Shown here one piece after another: positions 50,431 to 59,395 of a DNA stretch of 64,000 nt. Under the pieces are notes generated by a model, which searched no databases, was not told where the DNA came from, and worked only from the letters and a program-made list of their open reading frames with translations. This DNA comes from Streptomyces ureilyticus (GTDB taxonomy: Bacteria; Actinomycetota; Actinomycetes; Streptomycetales; Streptomycetaceae): positions 1 to 64,000 of the forward strand of contig NZ_JAAKZX010000015.1 of assembly GCF_011045025.1 (NCBI RefSeq). The letters are read 5' to 3'. Within the stretch, counting starts at the first letter, position 1. The number at the start of each line of letters is the position of its first letter. The translations under genes were made by a program, and so were the position numbers.

Positions 50431-50522
50431 CCTCGGGCGGGTACCCGGGAAGGTCAGCCCGAGGTCGCAACGACACCCTCAGACAACAGGTCTGACTCGG
50501 AGGCGGGCCTACCTCCTCCCGA
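49774..50522 (+). repeat. Segmental repeat, copy 2 (first copy 26570-27325)
   Basis: It covers the DUF418 fragment and the same 3' flank (GAGGTCGCAACGACACCCTC and onward). Both repeats lose similarity at the CCCGA near 27325 and 50522. Confidence 0.9.
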
Positions 50523-50642
50523 CCGGCGGACGGCCGGGTGCGCGCGGACAGTCATCGGTCCTTTGCCGCAGGGCCGGGCGGGGCAGGCAGACGCGTACAT
50601 GCTGCGGCTTCTTCACCCCCGGTGCCGCTCTCCGCCTCGGCG

Positions 50643-52073
50643 TCACGGGTCCCAGGTCTGCCCTTGGAGGTGGCGCAGAGCTCGTGCGGCGGCGTGGGCT
50701 CCGCACATTCCGTGTGCGCCGGGGCCGGGCGGGGTGGCCGCGGAGCACAGGTAGTGGCCGGGCAGACCCGTGTCGTACGGGTGCAGGGTGGGCCGCGGGC
50801 CGAACAGCAGCTGGGGGATGTCCTTGGCGCCGGTCATGATGTTGCCGCCGACGTAGTTCGGGTTGTACGCGGCGAATCCGGGGGTGGTGCGCACCGCGGT
50901 GCCGACGATCCGGTCCCGGAATCCCGGGGCGAACCGCTCGATCTGGGCGGTGATCGCTCCTGTGGCGTCGCTGGACCAACCGGCTGGTACGTGGGCGTAG
51001 GTCCACACCGGGTGCACGTCGCCGGCCGACCGCAGGGGATCGGCCAGATACTGCTGGCCGACCAGGACGAACGGCCGATCGGGCATCCGTCCGGCGTGGA
51101 TGTCCCGCTCCGTGGCGGCGATCTCGGCGTACGTGCCGCCGACGTGCACCGTGCCGGCCCGCCGCGCCGCTTCGGCGGTCCAGGGCACGCCGCCCTCGAC
51201 CGCGAAGTCGACCTTGAACGCCCCCGGGCCGTACCGGAACCGCCGGTAGGCACGGGCGACCCGGGGCGGCAGCCGGTCGCCCAGGATGTCGGCCAGTGCG
51301 GTGGGCGCCACATCCCAGAGGGTCACGTCCGTGGGCGGCAGTTCGGAGGCCGACCGCACCCGTACGCCCGTCTCGATCTTCCCGCCGAGGTCGGTCAGCA
51401 GCGCGGCCATGGCGTCGGTGATGCGGCGTGATCCGCCGACGGCCACGGCCCAGCCGTGCCGGTGCCCCGCGGTGAGGATGCCGAGTCCGATGGCGGCGCT
51501 CAGTGGCCGCTCGAGAGGGTGGAAGGCGTGTGCCGCCACCCCGCCCCACAGCGCCCGCGCCTCCTCGGTCGCGAACGCCTTGCCCAGCAGCGACGCGGGG
51601 GCCAGCGCGGGGACGCCGAAGCGGGCGAGTCGGACGGGGTGCCGTGGGACGCGGAGCAGCGGGCCGAGGATGTCGGCGCCGAAGGTGTCGTATGCCGCCG
51701 ACGGGCCGTCGAACAGCCACCGCCAGCGTCGGCCGTCGGCACCGAGACCGGCCGCGGTCTCGGTGACCGAGCGGTGCAGCACCCCTGCCGCGCCGCTGTC
51801 CAGTGGATGTACGCAGTCGATCTCCGGCAGCGCCCACCGCAGCCCGTAGCGGTCCAGGCCGAGCCCGCGCAGGAACGGTGAGCCGACGGTCATCGGGTGG
51901 ACGGCCGAGCAGTGGTCGTGCAGCAGCCCGGGAAGGATCGCCTCACCGGAGCGGGTGCCGCCTCCGATCTCGTCGGCCGCCTCGAGGACGGTGACCTCTA
52001 CGCCTTCCCGGGCCAGTGCGATGGCGGCGGCCAGCCCGTTGGGGCCGGCACCGACCACGATTGCCTTACTCAT
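50643..52073 (-). CDS. Phytoene desaturase-like FAD-dependent oxidoreductase
   Basis: A 476-residue flavoprotein: AIVVGAGPNGLAAAIALARE (FAD loop), VTVLEAADEIGGGTRS, LHDHCSAVHPMTVGSP, GGSRRITDAMAALL, and the C-terminal FAD contact LYLCSAATPPGPGAHGMCG in slightly different form (HYLCSAATPPGPGAHGM). This CrtI-like group includes carotenoid desaturases/isomerases and retinol saturase. The ATG at 52073 overlaps the DUF3556 stop (ATGA). It is the third gene of an operon with an acyl-CoA synthetase and DUF3556, which suggests an acyl or isoprenoid lipid substrate rather than a classical carotenoid. Confidence 0.88.
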   Translation of the reverse strand: MSKAIVVGAGPNGLAAAIALAREGVEVTVLEAADEIGGGTRSGEAILPGLLHDHCSAVHPMTVGSPFLRGLGLDRYGLRWALPEIDCVHPLDSGAAGVLHRSVTETAAGLGADGRRWRWLFDGPSAAYDTFGADILGPLLRVPRHPVRLARFGVPALAPASLLGKAFATEEARALWGGVAAHAFHPLERPLSAAIGLGILTAGHRHGWAVAVGGSRRITDAMAALLTDLGGKIETGVRVRSASELPPTDVTLWDVAPTALADILGDRLPPRVARAYRRFRYGPGAFKVDFAVEGGVPWTAEAARRAGTVHVGGTYAEIAATERDIHAGRMPDRPFVLVGQQYLADPLRSAGDVHPVWTYAHVPAGWSSDATGAITAQIERFAPGFRDRIVGTAVRTTPGFAAYNPNYVGGNIMTGAKDIPQLLFGPRPTLHPYDTGLPGHYLCSAATPPGPGAHGMCGAHAAARALRHLQGQTWDP

Positions 52074-53833
52074 GTCGCCAAGCTTTCCACCGTGCCCTGC
52101 CCCACCACCGGCGACGACTGCCCGCGGGTCCAGGTCACGTCGAGCGGGATCGGGCCGTTCGGCAGCCACGGCTGCTCCTTGACCGCGTCGGCGACCTTCC
52201 ACGTACCCCGCTCGATGACCCCCAGCGCGGCGTCGATCACCTGGTAGTGCTGCACCTTGCGGTGAATGGCCTGCGACTCCACCCATACGACGATCCACTC
52301 GCCCGGGGCGAACCCGACCCGGGACTGCACGGCGTTGACGAGGTCGATGTTGTGCAGGTGGCCGTCGCCGAAGTTGAACCCGATCAGCGAGTTGCACGCG
52401 AACTCGGCTTCACGCACGGTCCGTTGGTCGAGGTCGGGAAGGTTCTTCATGAGGACGGAGAACAGGCCGCGGCCCTGGCTGTGCATCGACCGCCAGGCGA
52501 TCGTCTGCTGCATGGTGATCTCGGCGACAGCCGCCGGGTAGCCCATCGCCTGGAGCTGGTCGACCTGGTTGGTGGTCGGGCGGTGCGGCAGCGAGTTCAG
52601 CTTCTGCTCCGCGTCCGGCGCGAAGACCCACAGTGCGGAGGCCCAGTTGCCCGCGTACTGACGCATCGAGGGCAGGAACGACACCAGGTCCGGGCGCAGA
52701 TTGCCCAGGACGGGAAAGAACAGAAGTGCGGCGGCGATCCCGGCGGTCAGCCACGGCGAGGACATGTCGCCGACACCGTAGCCGTCCTGGGCCGGGAAGC
52801 CTAGGAACAGGAAGACCGACAGGTACGCGAACAGGATGTTCCACTCCAGCGGCACCGCCAGCGGGAACGTCGAGACGATGAAGAGGTGGAAGACGACCAT
52901 CAACGCAACGCCGGCGACGGTCAGCCAGCGGTTCGTGGAGAAGAGCAGCACCAACGGGATGATGATTTCCACGGTGGTGCCACCGACGTGCGCCATGAGG
53001 GTCGCGACCTTCGACGGGCGGATGTCATGGGGGAAGTCGCGGTAGTGGAGGAACTTGATCCGCTTCGACGGGACACAGGGGCTGTTGGAGACCATCGGCG
53101 ACACCACGTGGGTGAAGTGAAGGCCGAACTTCGACACCCCGGCGCCGATCCACACCACGCAGATCAGCAGCTTCGCCGCGACGATCATGTCGGTGAGGGA
53201 CAGGGCGGCGCAGAACACCAGCGCGGGCAGGTACTGCTCCCCCCGGGCAGCCAGGAAGAGCGTCTTGTCCCGCAGGCCGCACGCGACGTACAGCGCGATC
53301 GGCGCGATCAGCAGGGCCGGGCGCACCAGTGAGTCGGTGGGCACCGCGACCGCTGTCAGCAGGGACGCCAGGAAGGCCAGGTAGAGGACGACGTCGGCCG
53401 GCGTGCGGCGGTCACCGTCGGTGAACGGCACCCGCTTCCAGGGACGCAGCCGGATGGTGCCGGGCCGGGCCCAGAACAGGATGCCGCCGGTCATCGGCTT
53501 GAACTTGCCCGCGATCGGGCCCCAGGAGCCGGCCACGCCCAGCGCCTCCAGGAAGACCGTCCAGAGCAGAAGCTTCTGGTAGACGTCCGGCTGGTCCCAC
53601 CAGTGGGCGACGTCCCAGAACGGTCCGGCGTCCGAGGTCCAGGTCACCAGGGCCGTACCGGCGAGGACGTACAGGAAGAGGACCTTGACCACGTACGTGG
53701 TGGGAATCATCTTCGGCGAGCCGAAACCGTACTCCACCCAGTGCAGGGCCAACGTTCTCATGCGTACCTGAAGAGGCTTGTCCAGGAATGTTTCCGGATC
53801 GACCGGCGGGAAGTCACCTGTTTTGAACCCCAT
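52070..53833 (-). CDS. DUF3556 polytopic membrane protein
   Basis: A 587-residue protein, the usual DUF3556 length. It begins MGFKTGDFPPVDPETFLDKP, has about ten hydrophobic segments (VVKVLFLYVLAGTALVTW, ALLIAPIALYVACGL, LLICVVWIGAGVSKFGLHF), conserved HVVSPMVSNSPCVPS and LHYRDFPHDIRPS, and a soluble end with GYPAAVAEITMQQTIAWRSM and GFNFGDGHLHN. The function is unknown; the family is known mainly from mycolic-acid actinobacteria and some Streptomyces. ATG 53833 follows an AAAGGCGAG site. It is 116 bp after the synthetase gene and overlaps the next gene. Confidence 0.9.
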   Translation of the reverse strand: MGFKTGDFPPVDPETFLDKPLQVRMRTLALHWVEYGFGSPKMIPTTYVVKVLFLYVLAGTALVTWTSDAGPFWDVAHWWDQPDVYQKLLLWTVFLEALGVAGSWGPIAGKFKPMTGGILFWARPGTIRLRPWKRVPFTDGDRRTPADVVLYLAFLASLLTAVAVPTDSLVRPALLIAPIALYVACGLRDKTLFLAARGEQYLPALVFCAALSLTDMIVAAKLLICVVWIGAGVSKFGLHFTHVVSPMVSNSPCVPSKRIKFLHYRDFPHDIRPSKVATLMAHVGGTTVEIIIPLVLLFSTNRWLTVAGVALMVVFHLFIVSTFPLAVPLEWNILFAYLSVFLFLGFPAQDGYGVGDMSSPWLTAGIAAALLFFPVLGNLRPDLVSFLPSMRQYAGNWASALWVFAPDAEQKLNSLPHRPTTNQVDQLQAMGYPAAVAEITMQQTIAWRSMHSQGRGLFSVLMKNLPDLDQRTVREAEFACNSLIGFNFGDGHLHNIDLVNAVQSRVGFAPGEWIVVWVESQAIHRKVQHYQVIDAALGVIERGTWKVADAVKEQPWLPNGPIPLDVTWTRGQSSPVVGQGTVESLAT

Positions 53834-53949
53834 TGTTCTCGCCTTTCTCGTACCGATTTTCGGGCGTGCTGATCCACACCGGAAATGCGCATGGAAATGT
53901 CCGGGTGATGTGGGGCGGTTATGTGGGTGTGATGCGGGGTGATTGTGCT

Positions 53950-55488
53950 TTACGAGCTCACGGTGAATGAGCGCAGGCGGGGTTTGTCGATCTTCCCCAC
54001 CGGGTTCTTCGGCAGCGACTCGGTGACCACCACCGACACCGGTACCTTGACGCGGGCCAGCGAGCCGCGGCAGTGGTCGACGAGCTCCTCGGCCGTGGCG
54101 GAGGCACCCGGCAGCAGCGCGACGTACGCGACCGGCACCTCACCGAGCACCGGTTCGGGCGCGCCGACCACCGCCGCTTCCAGCACCGCCGGGTGGGTGT
54201 GCAGGACGTTCTCGATCTCCTTCGGGTAGATGTTCTCCCCGCCCCGGATGATCATGTCCTTGATCCGGTCGACCAGAACGAGATGGCCGTCCGTGTCGAA
54301 GCGCCCGACGTCGCCGGTGTGCAGCCAGCCGTCGACGACGGTCCTGGCCGTCTCGTCCGGCAGCCCGAGATAGCCGCGCATGACGTTCGGGCCACGGACC
54401 ACCACCTCGCCCACCGACCCGGCGTCGAGGAGATGGCCCTCGGCGTCCATCACGGCGACCGTCTGCCCCGGCAGCGGGAGCCCGACCGTCCCCGGCCTGC
54501 GCGGCCCGGCGAGCGAAGCGAGATGGGGGTCCCCCCGGCCGGAGGCTGGGGGAGGGTTCAGCGTCGACGCGCAGGTGCCCTCGGACAGCCCGTAGCCCTC
54601 GACGACCGGCACCCCGAACCGGTTCTCGAACTGGGCGATCAGCTCGGCAGGCATCGGCGCGGCCCCGCAGATCGCCCGGCGCAGCGACGAGGTGTCCGGG
54701 CGTACGTCGTCCGGCAGCGAGACGAGCATGGCGTAGATCGCCGGTACCGCAGAGAAGTACGTCGGCCGCGCGGCCTCGACCGAGGCGAAGAAGGCCGGCG
54801 CCCGGAAGCGCCCCGCGATCGTCGCCCGCCCACCGGCCAGCAGGGGCGACAGCACGCTCACCACGATCCCGTTGACGTGGAACAACGGCAGAACAAGCAG
54901 GCTGTGATCGGTCTCGTCCAGACCGATGCCGTCGACGATCATCCGGCACATCGCGGCGATGTTGGCGTGGTCGAGCATGACGCCCTTCGGGCGGCCGGTG
55001 GTCCCGCTCGTGTAGATGATCAGGGCGAGGGCGTCGGAGGCGGGGGAGACGGCGTCCGGGGACCGGTCAGCGGGAGTGTCGGCGAACGCGGTCACGTCCA
55101 GGGTTCCCATGCCGCGGCCGTCGGTGATCACCACCTTGGCTCCGGAATCCTCGATCTGGTGGCGGGCCTCGGCATCGGTCAGCCCGGGATTCACCGGCGT
55201 GACCGCGGCGCCCAGCCGCCATGCCGCGAACATGATGACGACGAGTTCCAGACGGTTCGGAAGAGCCACCGCGATCACATCGCCGATACCGATTCCGTGC
55301 GTGCGGAGAACACTCGCCGCGGACCGGACCCGTTTCAGAAAAGCGTCATTTTCCAGCTGCTCGCGATCATCCGCGATGCAGGGTCCGGTGGGATTCCGGC
55401 CGGCCCGGACGTCCGGCAATTCGGCGATGTGCTGCACGATTTCCTCACCATTGAGTCGCACCGTGACGAAGGTGATAGGCAAACGCAA
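53950..55488 (-). CDS. Acyl-CoA synthetase (AMP-forming)
   Basis: A 512-residue ANL-superfamily ligase activating a carboxylic acid as acyl-AMP and then acyl-CoA. Motifs: A3 LIIYTSGTTGRPKGVMLDHA, LLVLPLFHVNGIV, A5 VVEGYGLSEGTCAS, A7 DGWLHTGDVGRFDTDGHLVL, A8 DRIKDMIIRGGENIYPKEIE and A10 PKNPVGKIDKPRLR with the catalytic Lys. The head gene of a three-gene operon, divergent from a PucR-type regulator 118 bp away. The first start, MRLPITFVTV, begins before the usual family N-terminus; a start up to 15 codons further in is possible. Confidence 0.92.
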   Translation of the reverse strand: MRLPITFVTVRLNGEEIVQHIAELPDVRAGRNPTGPCIADDREQLENDAFLKRVRSAASVLRTHGIGIGDVIAVALPNRLELVVIMFAAWRLGAAVTPVNPGLTDAEARHQIEDSGAKVVITDGRGMGTLDVTAFADTPADRSPDAVSPASDALALIIYTSGTTGRPKGVMLDHANIAAMCRMIVDGIGLDETDHSLLVLPLFHVNGIVVSVLSPLLAGGRATIAGRFRAPAFFASVEAARPTYFSAVPAIYAMLVSLPDDVRPDTSSLRRAICGAAPMPAELIAQFENRFGVPVVEGYGLSEGTCASTLNPPPASGRGDPHLASLAGPRRPGTVGLPLPGQTVAVMDAEGHLLDAGSVGEVVVRGPNVMRGYLGLPDETARTVVDGWLHTGDVGRFDTDGHLVLVDRIKDMIIRGGENIYPKEIENVLHTHPAVLEAAVVGAPEPVLGEVPVAYVALLPGASATAEELVDHCRGSLARVKVPVSVVVTESLPKNPVGKIDKPRLRSFTVSS

Positions 55489-55606
55489 TAACTGAAAGGT
55501 AGGCAGGGGATACGCGTCCGACCATGGGCTCGCGACACAGCCCGAACCCGCCTTGTTGTGCCACCGTCACAAAGCGGGAGGCGGACGTCTCGGGTACGGT
55601 CCGGCC

Positions 55607-56872
55607 ATGAGTGCCGCCCATGTCAACGTCGACGTGATCGTGCGGGACGTCGCCAGGCGCACCCAGGCCGATCTTGAGAACATCACCGCGGAGATGACCT
55701 CGATGTTCGTCGACGTCATCCCCGAGTTCCGTCACGACGACGCCGTGCGACGGCTGATGGTCGCCAGCACCGCGTCGAACCTTGCGGCGATCGTCGACAT
55801 GCTGGCGCTGAACATCTCCATCGACGACATCACCGTCCCGCCGGCCGCGGCGGAGTACGCCCGCCGCTTCGCCCAGCACGGCCTGTCACTGGAGGCACTC
55901 CTGCGCGCCTATCGCCTCGGCGAGCACATGGTCGTCCAGCGGGCCATGACCACCCTTGGCCGTCTTGGCCTGCCCACCGACGCCGCCCTGGCCGCGACCA
56001 GCCAGATCGCGCGACTGACGAACAGGTACATCGACCAGGTCATCGAGGGCATCATCGACATCTACGAGGACGAGCGCAGCCGGTGGGACGCCCGTTCCGA
56101 CGCGGCTCGCGCCGCCCAGGTCCGCGCGGTGCTCGACACCGAGGGGCTCGACCTCGCATCGGCTGAGAAGATGCTGTCGATGTCTCTGCGTGGCTGGCAC
56201 CTCGCCGCGGTCATCTGGTCGCGGCCCGGCTCACCCGACCCGGACGCGGCCCAACTGCGTGCCGGCGCGGCCATGTTGTCGGCGGCCACGGGCAAGGCCC
56301 CGCTGACGATCTCGGCCGACGAACGGACGTACTGGGCCTGGATCTCATCCACCGCCGAACCGACCCTCAACCTCCCCCTGCTCGAACATGAACTGGGCAA
56401 GCACCCGGCACTCCGGATCGCTGTCGGCGACGACCCGTCCCCCGGGCTCGACGGCTTCCGACAGACCTTCCGGGACGCGCAGCGCGCCCGCACGGTCGCC
56501 GTCACCGCGGCCGACCCGCACCGCGCGCTCGTCCTCCACTCCCAGGTCGCACTCGCCGGCCTCCTCGTCGATCACCTCGCCGACGTCAGGGCGTGGGCCG
56601 GACGCGTCCTCGGGGACCTCATGAACGATGACGGCGCCACGGTCCGCCTGCGCGAGACCGTGCAGGTGTTCCTCGACGCGCAGGGCAGTTTCACCGACGC
56701 CGCCGCACGTATGCACGTCCACAAGAACACAGTCCACTACCGCATACGCAAGGCCGAGGAGATCCTCGGCCACCCGCTCACCGAGAACCGACTGGACATC
56801 GAGGTGGCTCTGCTGGCCTGCGCGCAGCTCGGACTCGGAGGAGCGGACACGCATCCGGCGCGAGGCAACTGA
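55607..56872 (+). CDS. PucR/CdaR-type transcriptional regulator
   Basis: A 421-residue protein. The N-terminal sensory part (1-180, RsbT co-antagonist-like LARIAxx pattern: LEALLRAYRLGEHMVVQRAM, NRYIDQVIEGIIDIYEDERS) is followed by a GGDEF-like region and a C-terminal PucR helix-turn-helix (VQVFLDAQGSFTDAAARMHV, HKNTVHYRIRKAEEILGHPL, TENRLDIEVALLACAQL). Regulators of this type control nearby catabolic operons in response to the substrate. ATG 55607 gives MSAAHVNVDVIV. Divergence from the acyl-CoA synthetase operon marks that operon as its probable target. Confidence 0.9.
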   Translation: MSAAHVNVDVIVRDVARRTQADLENITAEMTSMFVDVIPEFRHDDAVRRLMVASTASNLAAIVDMLALNISIDDITVPPAAAEYARRFAQHGLSLEALLRAYRLGEHMVVQRAMTTLGRLGLPTDAALAATSQIARLTNRYIDQVIEGIIDIYEDERSRWDARSDAARAAQVRAVLDTEGLDLASAEKMLSMSLRGWHLAAVIWSRPGSPDPDAAQLRAGAAMLSAATGKAPLTISADERTYWAWISSTAEPTLNLPLLEHELGKHPALRIAVGDDPSPGLDGFRQTFRDAQRARTVAVTAADPHRALVLHSQVALAGLLVDHLADVRAWAGRVLGDLMNDDGATVRLRETVQVFLDAQGSFTDAAARMHVHKNTVHYRIRKAEEILGHPLTENRLDIEVALLACAQLGLGGADTHPARGN

Positions 56873-56927
56873 TCACCGAGGACAGCGAGGCCCACACCTG
56901 CTGGTCGGATCGCAGCCAGCGGTCAGG

Positions 56928-57104
56928 CTACGTCAGGGAGGTTCCGACGAGGTCGATGGTGGACGGCTCCCGGTCGGACTCGGAGAACTCCCAAGCCGTG
57001 ATCTTGGCGATGGGGGCGAGCACCTGCACGGCGCGCTGCCGGCCCGCCGTCCCCTCCGGCCGGAATTCGGCGAGGTTGCGGTGCTCGTCCTCGGCCCCAA
57101 GCAT
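56928..57104 (-). CDS. Hypothetical short protein or gene fragment
   Basis: A 58-residue minus frame, MLGAEDEHRNLAEFRPEGTA, VQVLAPIAKITAWEFSESDR, EPSTIDLVGTSLT, with strong GC bias at third positions. I do not recognise it. It ends naturally, but the upstream frame continues into DNA that is coding on the other strand, so it may be the 3' end of a lost gene. Confidence 0.4.
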   Translation of the reverse strand: MLGAEDEHRNLAEFRPEGTAGRQRAVQVLAPIAKITAWEFSESDREPSTIDLVGTSLT

Positions 57105-57240
57105 GGGCTCAGGGGAACAGCGACAGAGCCCATCCAAGGGGCACGTCCCGGGAAGGCATGAGAGCCATGACGTTTCCTGCGGCCCGGCCTGCCGGCCATC
57201 GCCGGACAAGGCGCACTCGACCGGCATGGGCGCGATCGGC

Positions 57241-58752
57241 ATGACCGACGACGACCGGCCGCTGCGCTGTCTGGTCACCGGCGCCACCGGGTACCTGGGC
57301 GGCAGGCTGGTGCCGGAGTTGCTGGTCGCCGGGTACTCGGTGCGCTGCCTGGCCCGCTCGCCCGGCAAGCTGCGGGACCATCCGTGGGCCGGGCAGGCGG
57401 AGGCCGTGCGCGGTGACGTGACGGACGAGGAGTCCGTGCGCGCGGCCATGGAGGGAATGGACGTCGCGTACTACCTGGTGCACGCGCTGGGCACCGGGCG
57501 GGGTTTCGAGGAGACCGACCGGCGCGCGGCCAGGATCTTCGGTGAGCAGGCGCGTGCTGCCGGAATCCGGCGGATCGTCTACCTCGGCGGGCTGAGCCCT
57601 TCCGGAGTACCCGAGCACGCGCTGTCACCCCATCTGCGGTCCCGCGCCGAAGTGGGCCGCATCCTCCTGGCCTCGGGCGTGCCGACCGCCGTACTGCGGG
57701 CAGCCGTGATCATCGGGTCGGGTTCGGCCTCGTTCGAGATGCTGCGCCATCTGACCGAGCGGCTCCCCGTGATGGTGACCCCGAGCTGGGTGCGCACCCG
57801 CATCCAGCCGATCGCCGTCCGCGACGTACTCCGCCTCCTCGTGGGGTGCGCGCGGCTGCCGTACGACGTGAACCGAGCCTTCGACATCGGCGGGCCGGAT
57901 GTCGTCACGTACCAGGAGATGATGCGGCGGTACGCCGCCATCGCGCGGCTGCCGAAGCGGGTCATCCTGCCCGTTCCGCTGCTCACCCCCCGGTTGTCCA
58001 GCCTCTGGGTCGGTCTGGTCACCCCGGTGCCGGGCGCTCTCGCGCGCCCGCTGGTCGAGTCACTGAAGCACGAGGTGGTCTGCGCCGAGCAGGACATCGT
58101 CCGTTATGTGCCGGACCCGCCGGAGGGACCGGTCACCCTCGACCGGGCGATCCGGCTGGCTCTGAGGCGCGTGCAGGACGCGGACGTGGCCACCAGGTGG
58201 TCCTCGGCCTCGACTCCCCGCACCCCCAGCGACCCGCTGCCGACCGACCCCGACTGGGCGGGCGGGAGCCTCTACACGGATCACCGCGAGCGCACGGTCA
58301 CGGCGTCGCCGCAGGAGCTGTGGCGGGTGGTGGAGGCGATCGGCGGCGAGAACGGCTGGTACTCCTCGCCGCTGGCCTGGTCCCTGCGGGGCTGGCTGGA
58401 CACGCTGGTGGGTGGTGTCGGCCTGCGCCGGGGCCGCCGGGACGCGATCCGGCTGCGGGTCGGCGACAGCCTGGACTTCTGGCGAGTGGAGGCGATCGAG
58501 CCGGGCCGGCTGCTCCGGCTGCGCGCGGAGATGCGGCTGCCGGGCCTCGCCTGGCTGGAGATGGCCGTCGACCGGGATCCACAGGGGCGCACGGTGTACC
58601 GGCAGCGGGCCCTGTTCCATCCGCACGGCCTGGCCGGACACGCCTACTGGTGGGGCGTGGCCCCCTTCCACGCCGCGGTCTTCGGCGGCATGGCCCGCAA
58701 CATCGCCACCGCGGCCGAATCGGCGGCCCTTGAACCGGCCCGTACCCACTGA
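57241..58752 (+). CDS. SDR-type oxidoreductase fused to a DUF2867 domain
   Basis: A 503-residue protein. Residues 1-310 are an atypical extended short-chain dehydrogenase with LRCLVTGATGYLGGRLVPEL, DVAYYLVHALGTGRGFEETD, IRRIVYLGGLSPSG and AFDIGGPDVVTYQEMMRRYA. Residues 340-495 are DUF2867 (ASPQELWRVVEAIGGENGWY, LRGWLDTLVGGVGLRRGRRD, DFWRVEAIEPGRLLRLRAEM, YRQRALFHPHGLAGHAYWWG), a START/SRPBCC-like fold. The fusion is common in actinobacteria and often sits beside a photolyase gene, as here. The ATG at 57241 gives the family start; the ATG at 57226 is an alternative. Confidence 0.9.
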   Translation: MTDDDRPLRCLVTGATGYLGGRLVPELLVAGYSVRCLARSPGKLRDHPWAGQAEAVRGDVTDEESVRAAMEGMDVAYYLVHALGTGRGFEETDRRAARIFGEQARAAGIRRIVYLGGLSPSGVPEHALSPHLRSRAEVGRILLASGVPTAVLRAAVIIGSGSASFEMLRHLTERLPVMVTPSWVRTRIQPIAVRDVLRLLVGCARLPYDVNRAFDIGGPDVVTYQEMMRRYAAIARLPKRVILPVPLLTPRLSSLWVGLVTPVPGALARPLVESLKHEVVCAEQDIVRYVPDPPEGPVTLDRAIRLALRRVQDADVATRWSSASTPRTPSDPLPTDPDWAGGSLYTDHRERTVTASPQELWRVVEAIGGENGWYSSPLAWSLRGWLDTLVGGVGLRRGRRDAIRLRVGDSLDFWRVEAIEPGRLLRLRAEMRLPGLAWLEMAVDRDPQGRTVYRQRALFHPHGLAGHAYWWGVAPFHAAVFGGMARNIATAAESAALEPARTH

Positions 58753-58754
58753 GG

Positions 58755-58890
58755 GTGGCTCAGAGAACCGTGCGTGTCTGCGTCGCCCTGTTCACCGCGG
58801 ACCTGCGGGTGTACGACAACCCGGTCCTGCAGGCCGCGCTGAGGGACGCGGAACGCGTAGTCCCGATCTTCGTCCGAGCCCGGACCGGCT
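58755..58890 (+). pseudogene. 5' end of a deoxyribodipyrimidine photolyase gene, truncated
   Basis: From GTG 58755, 3 bp after the previous stop: RVCVALFTADLRVYDNPVLQ, AALRDAERVVPIFV. This is the photolyase N-terminus (VALFTRDLRxxDNPxLxxA). After about 42 residues the sequence turns into short GC-rich repeats and the frame closes at 59078 without FAD-binding motifs. The original gene was probably co-transcribed with the SDR-DUF2867 gene. Confidence 0.75.
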
Positions 58891-58898
58891 TCCGGGGA

Positions 58899-58997
58899 CG
58901 CGGCGGGTGCCGCGACTGTGCCTCCCGGTGCCGTGGCGGGTGCCGCGATCGTGCCCCGGACTCCGTGGCGGGGGCCACGGTTGTGCCTCATGGTGCT
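58899..58997 (+). repeat. Three degenerate 33-bp tandem repeats
   Basis: Units beginning GGCGGGTGCCGCGACTGTGC, GGCGGGTGCCGCGATCGTGC and GGCGGGGGCCACGGTTGTGC follow each other at about 33 bp, directly after the photolyase remnant. Confidence 0.6.
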
Positions 58998-59395
58998 GCG
59001 GGGGCAGCCGACACCGCGCCGCCGTGCCGCTCTTTTTCTGGGGGCGGAATTCCGGTCACCGGTGGCGCCTCCGCTTGATCCGTGTGATCTTTTCAGCCAT
59101 CCGCGATTCACTCCACAGCCGCGGAAAAAGCGGCAGGAAACGGTCGTACCGGTCGGGCGCCCGCGTGGGACGCGGGCCGTGCACCGGACTGTTACCGGCG
59201 TTCCGGGCCGATCTGTGCAGGTTCTGAGGCACTATCCAGTGGTGCTCCCTCCGATATCCCGGCTGCCGGTGTCCGGAACGGGGATACCGGATACCGCACC
59301 GCAACCGCAGTGGCTGAAAACGTGTCTTTGAATGCGTGGCCGAAGCCCCGGAGCGGGTGAGTTTCCGGTAGCACATGCGGCCTTGGGGGGCTGGG
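58998..59395. other. Gene-free stretch before the kinase gene
   Basis: About 400 bp without a supported gene; it is lower in GC around 59050-59350 and should carry the kinase promoter. Confidence 0.5.
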
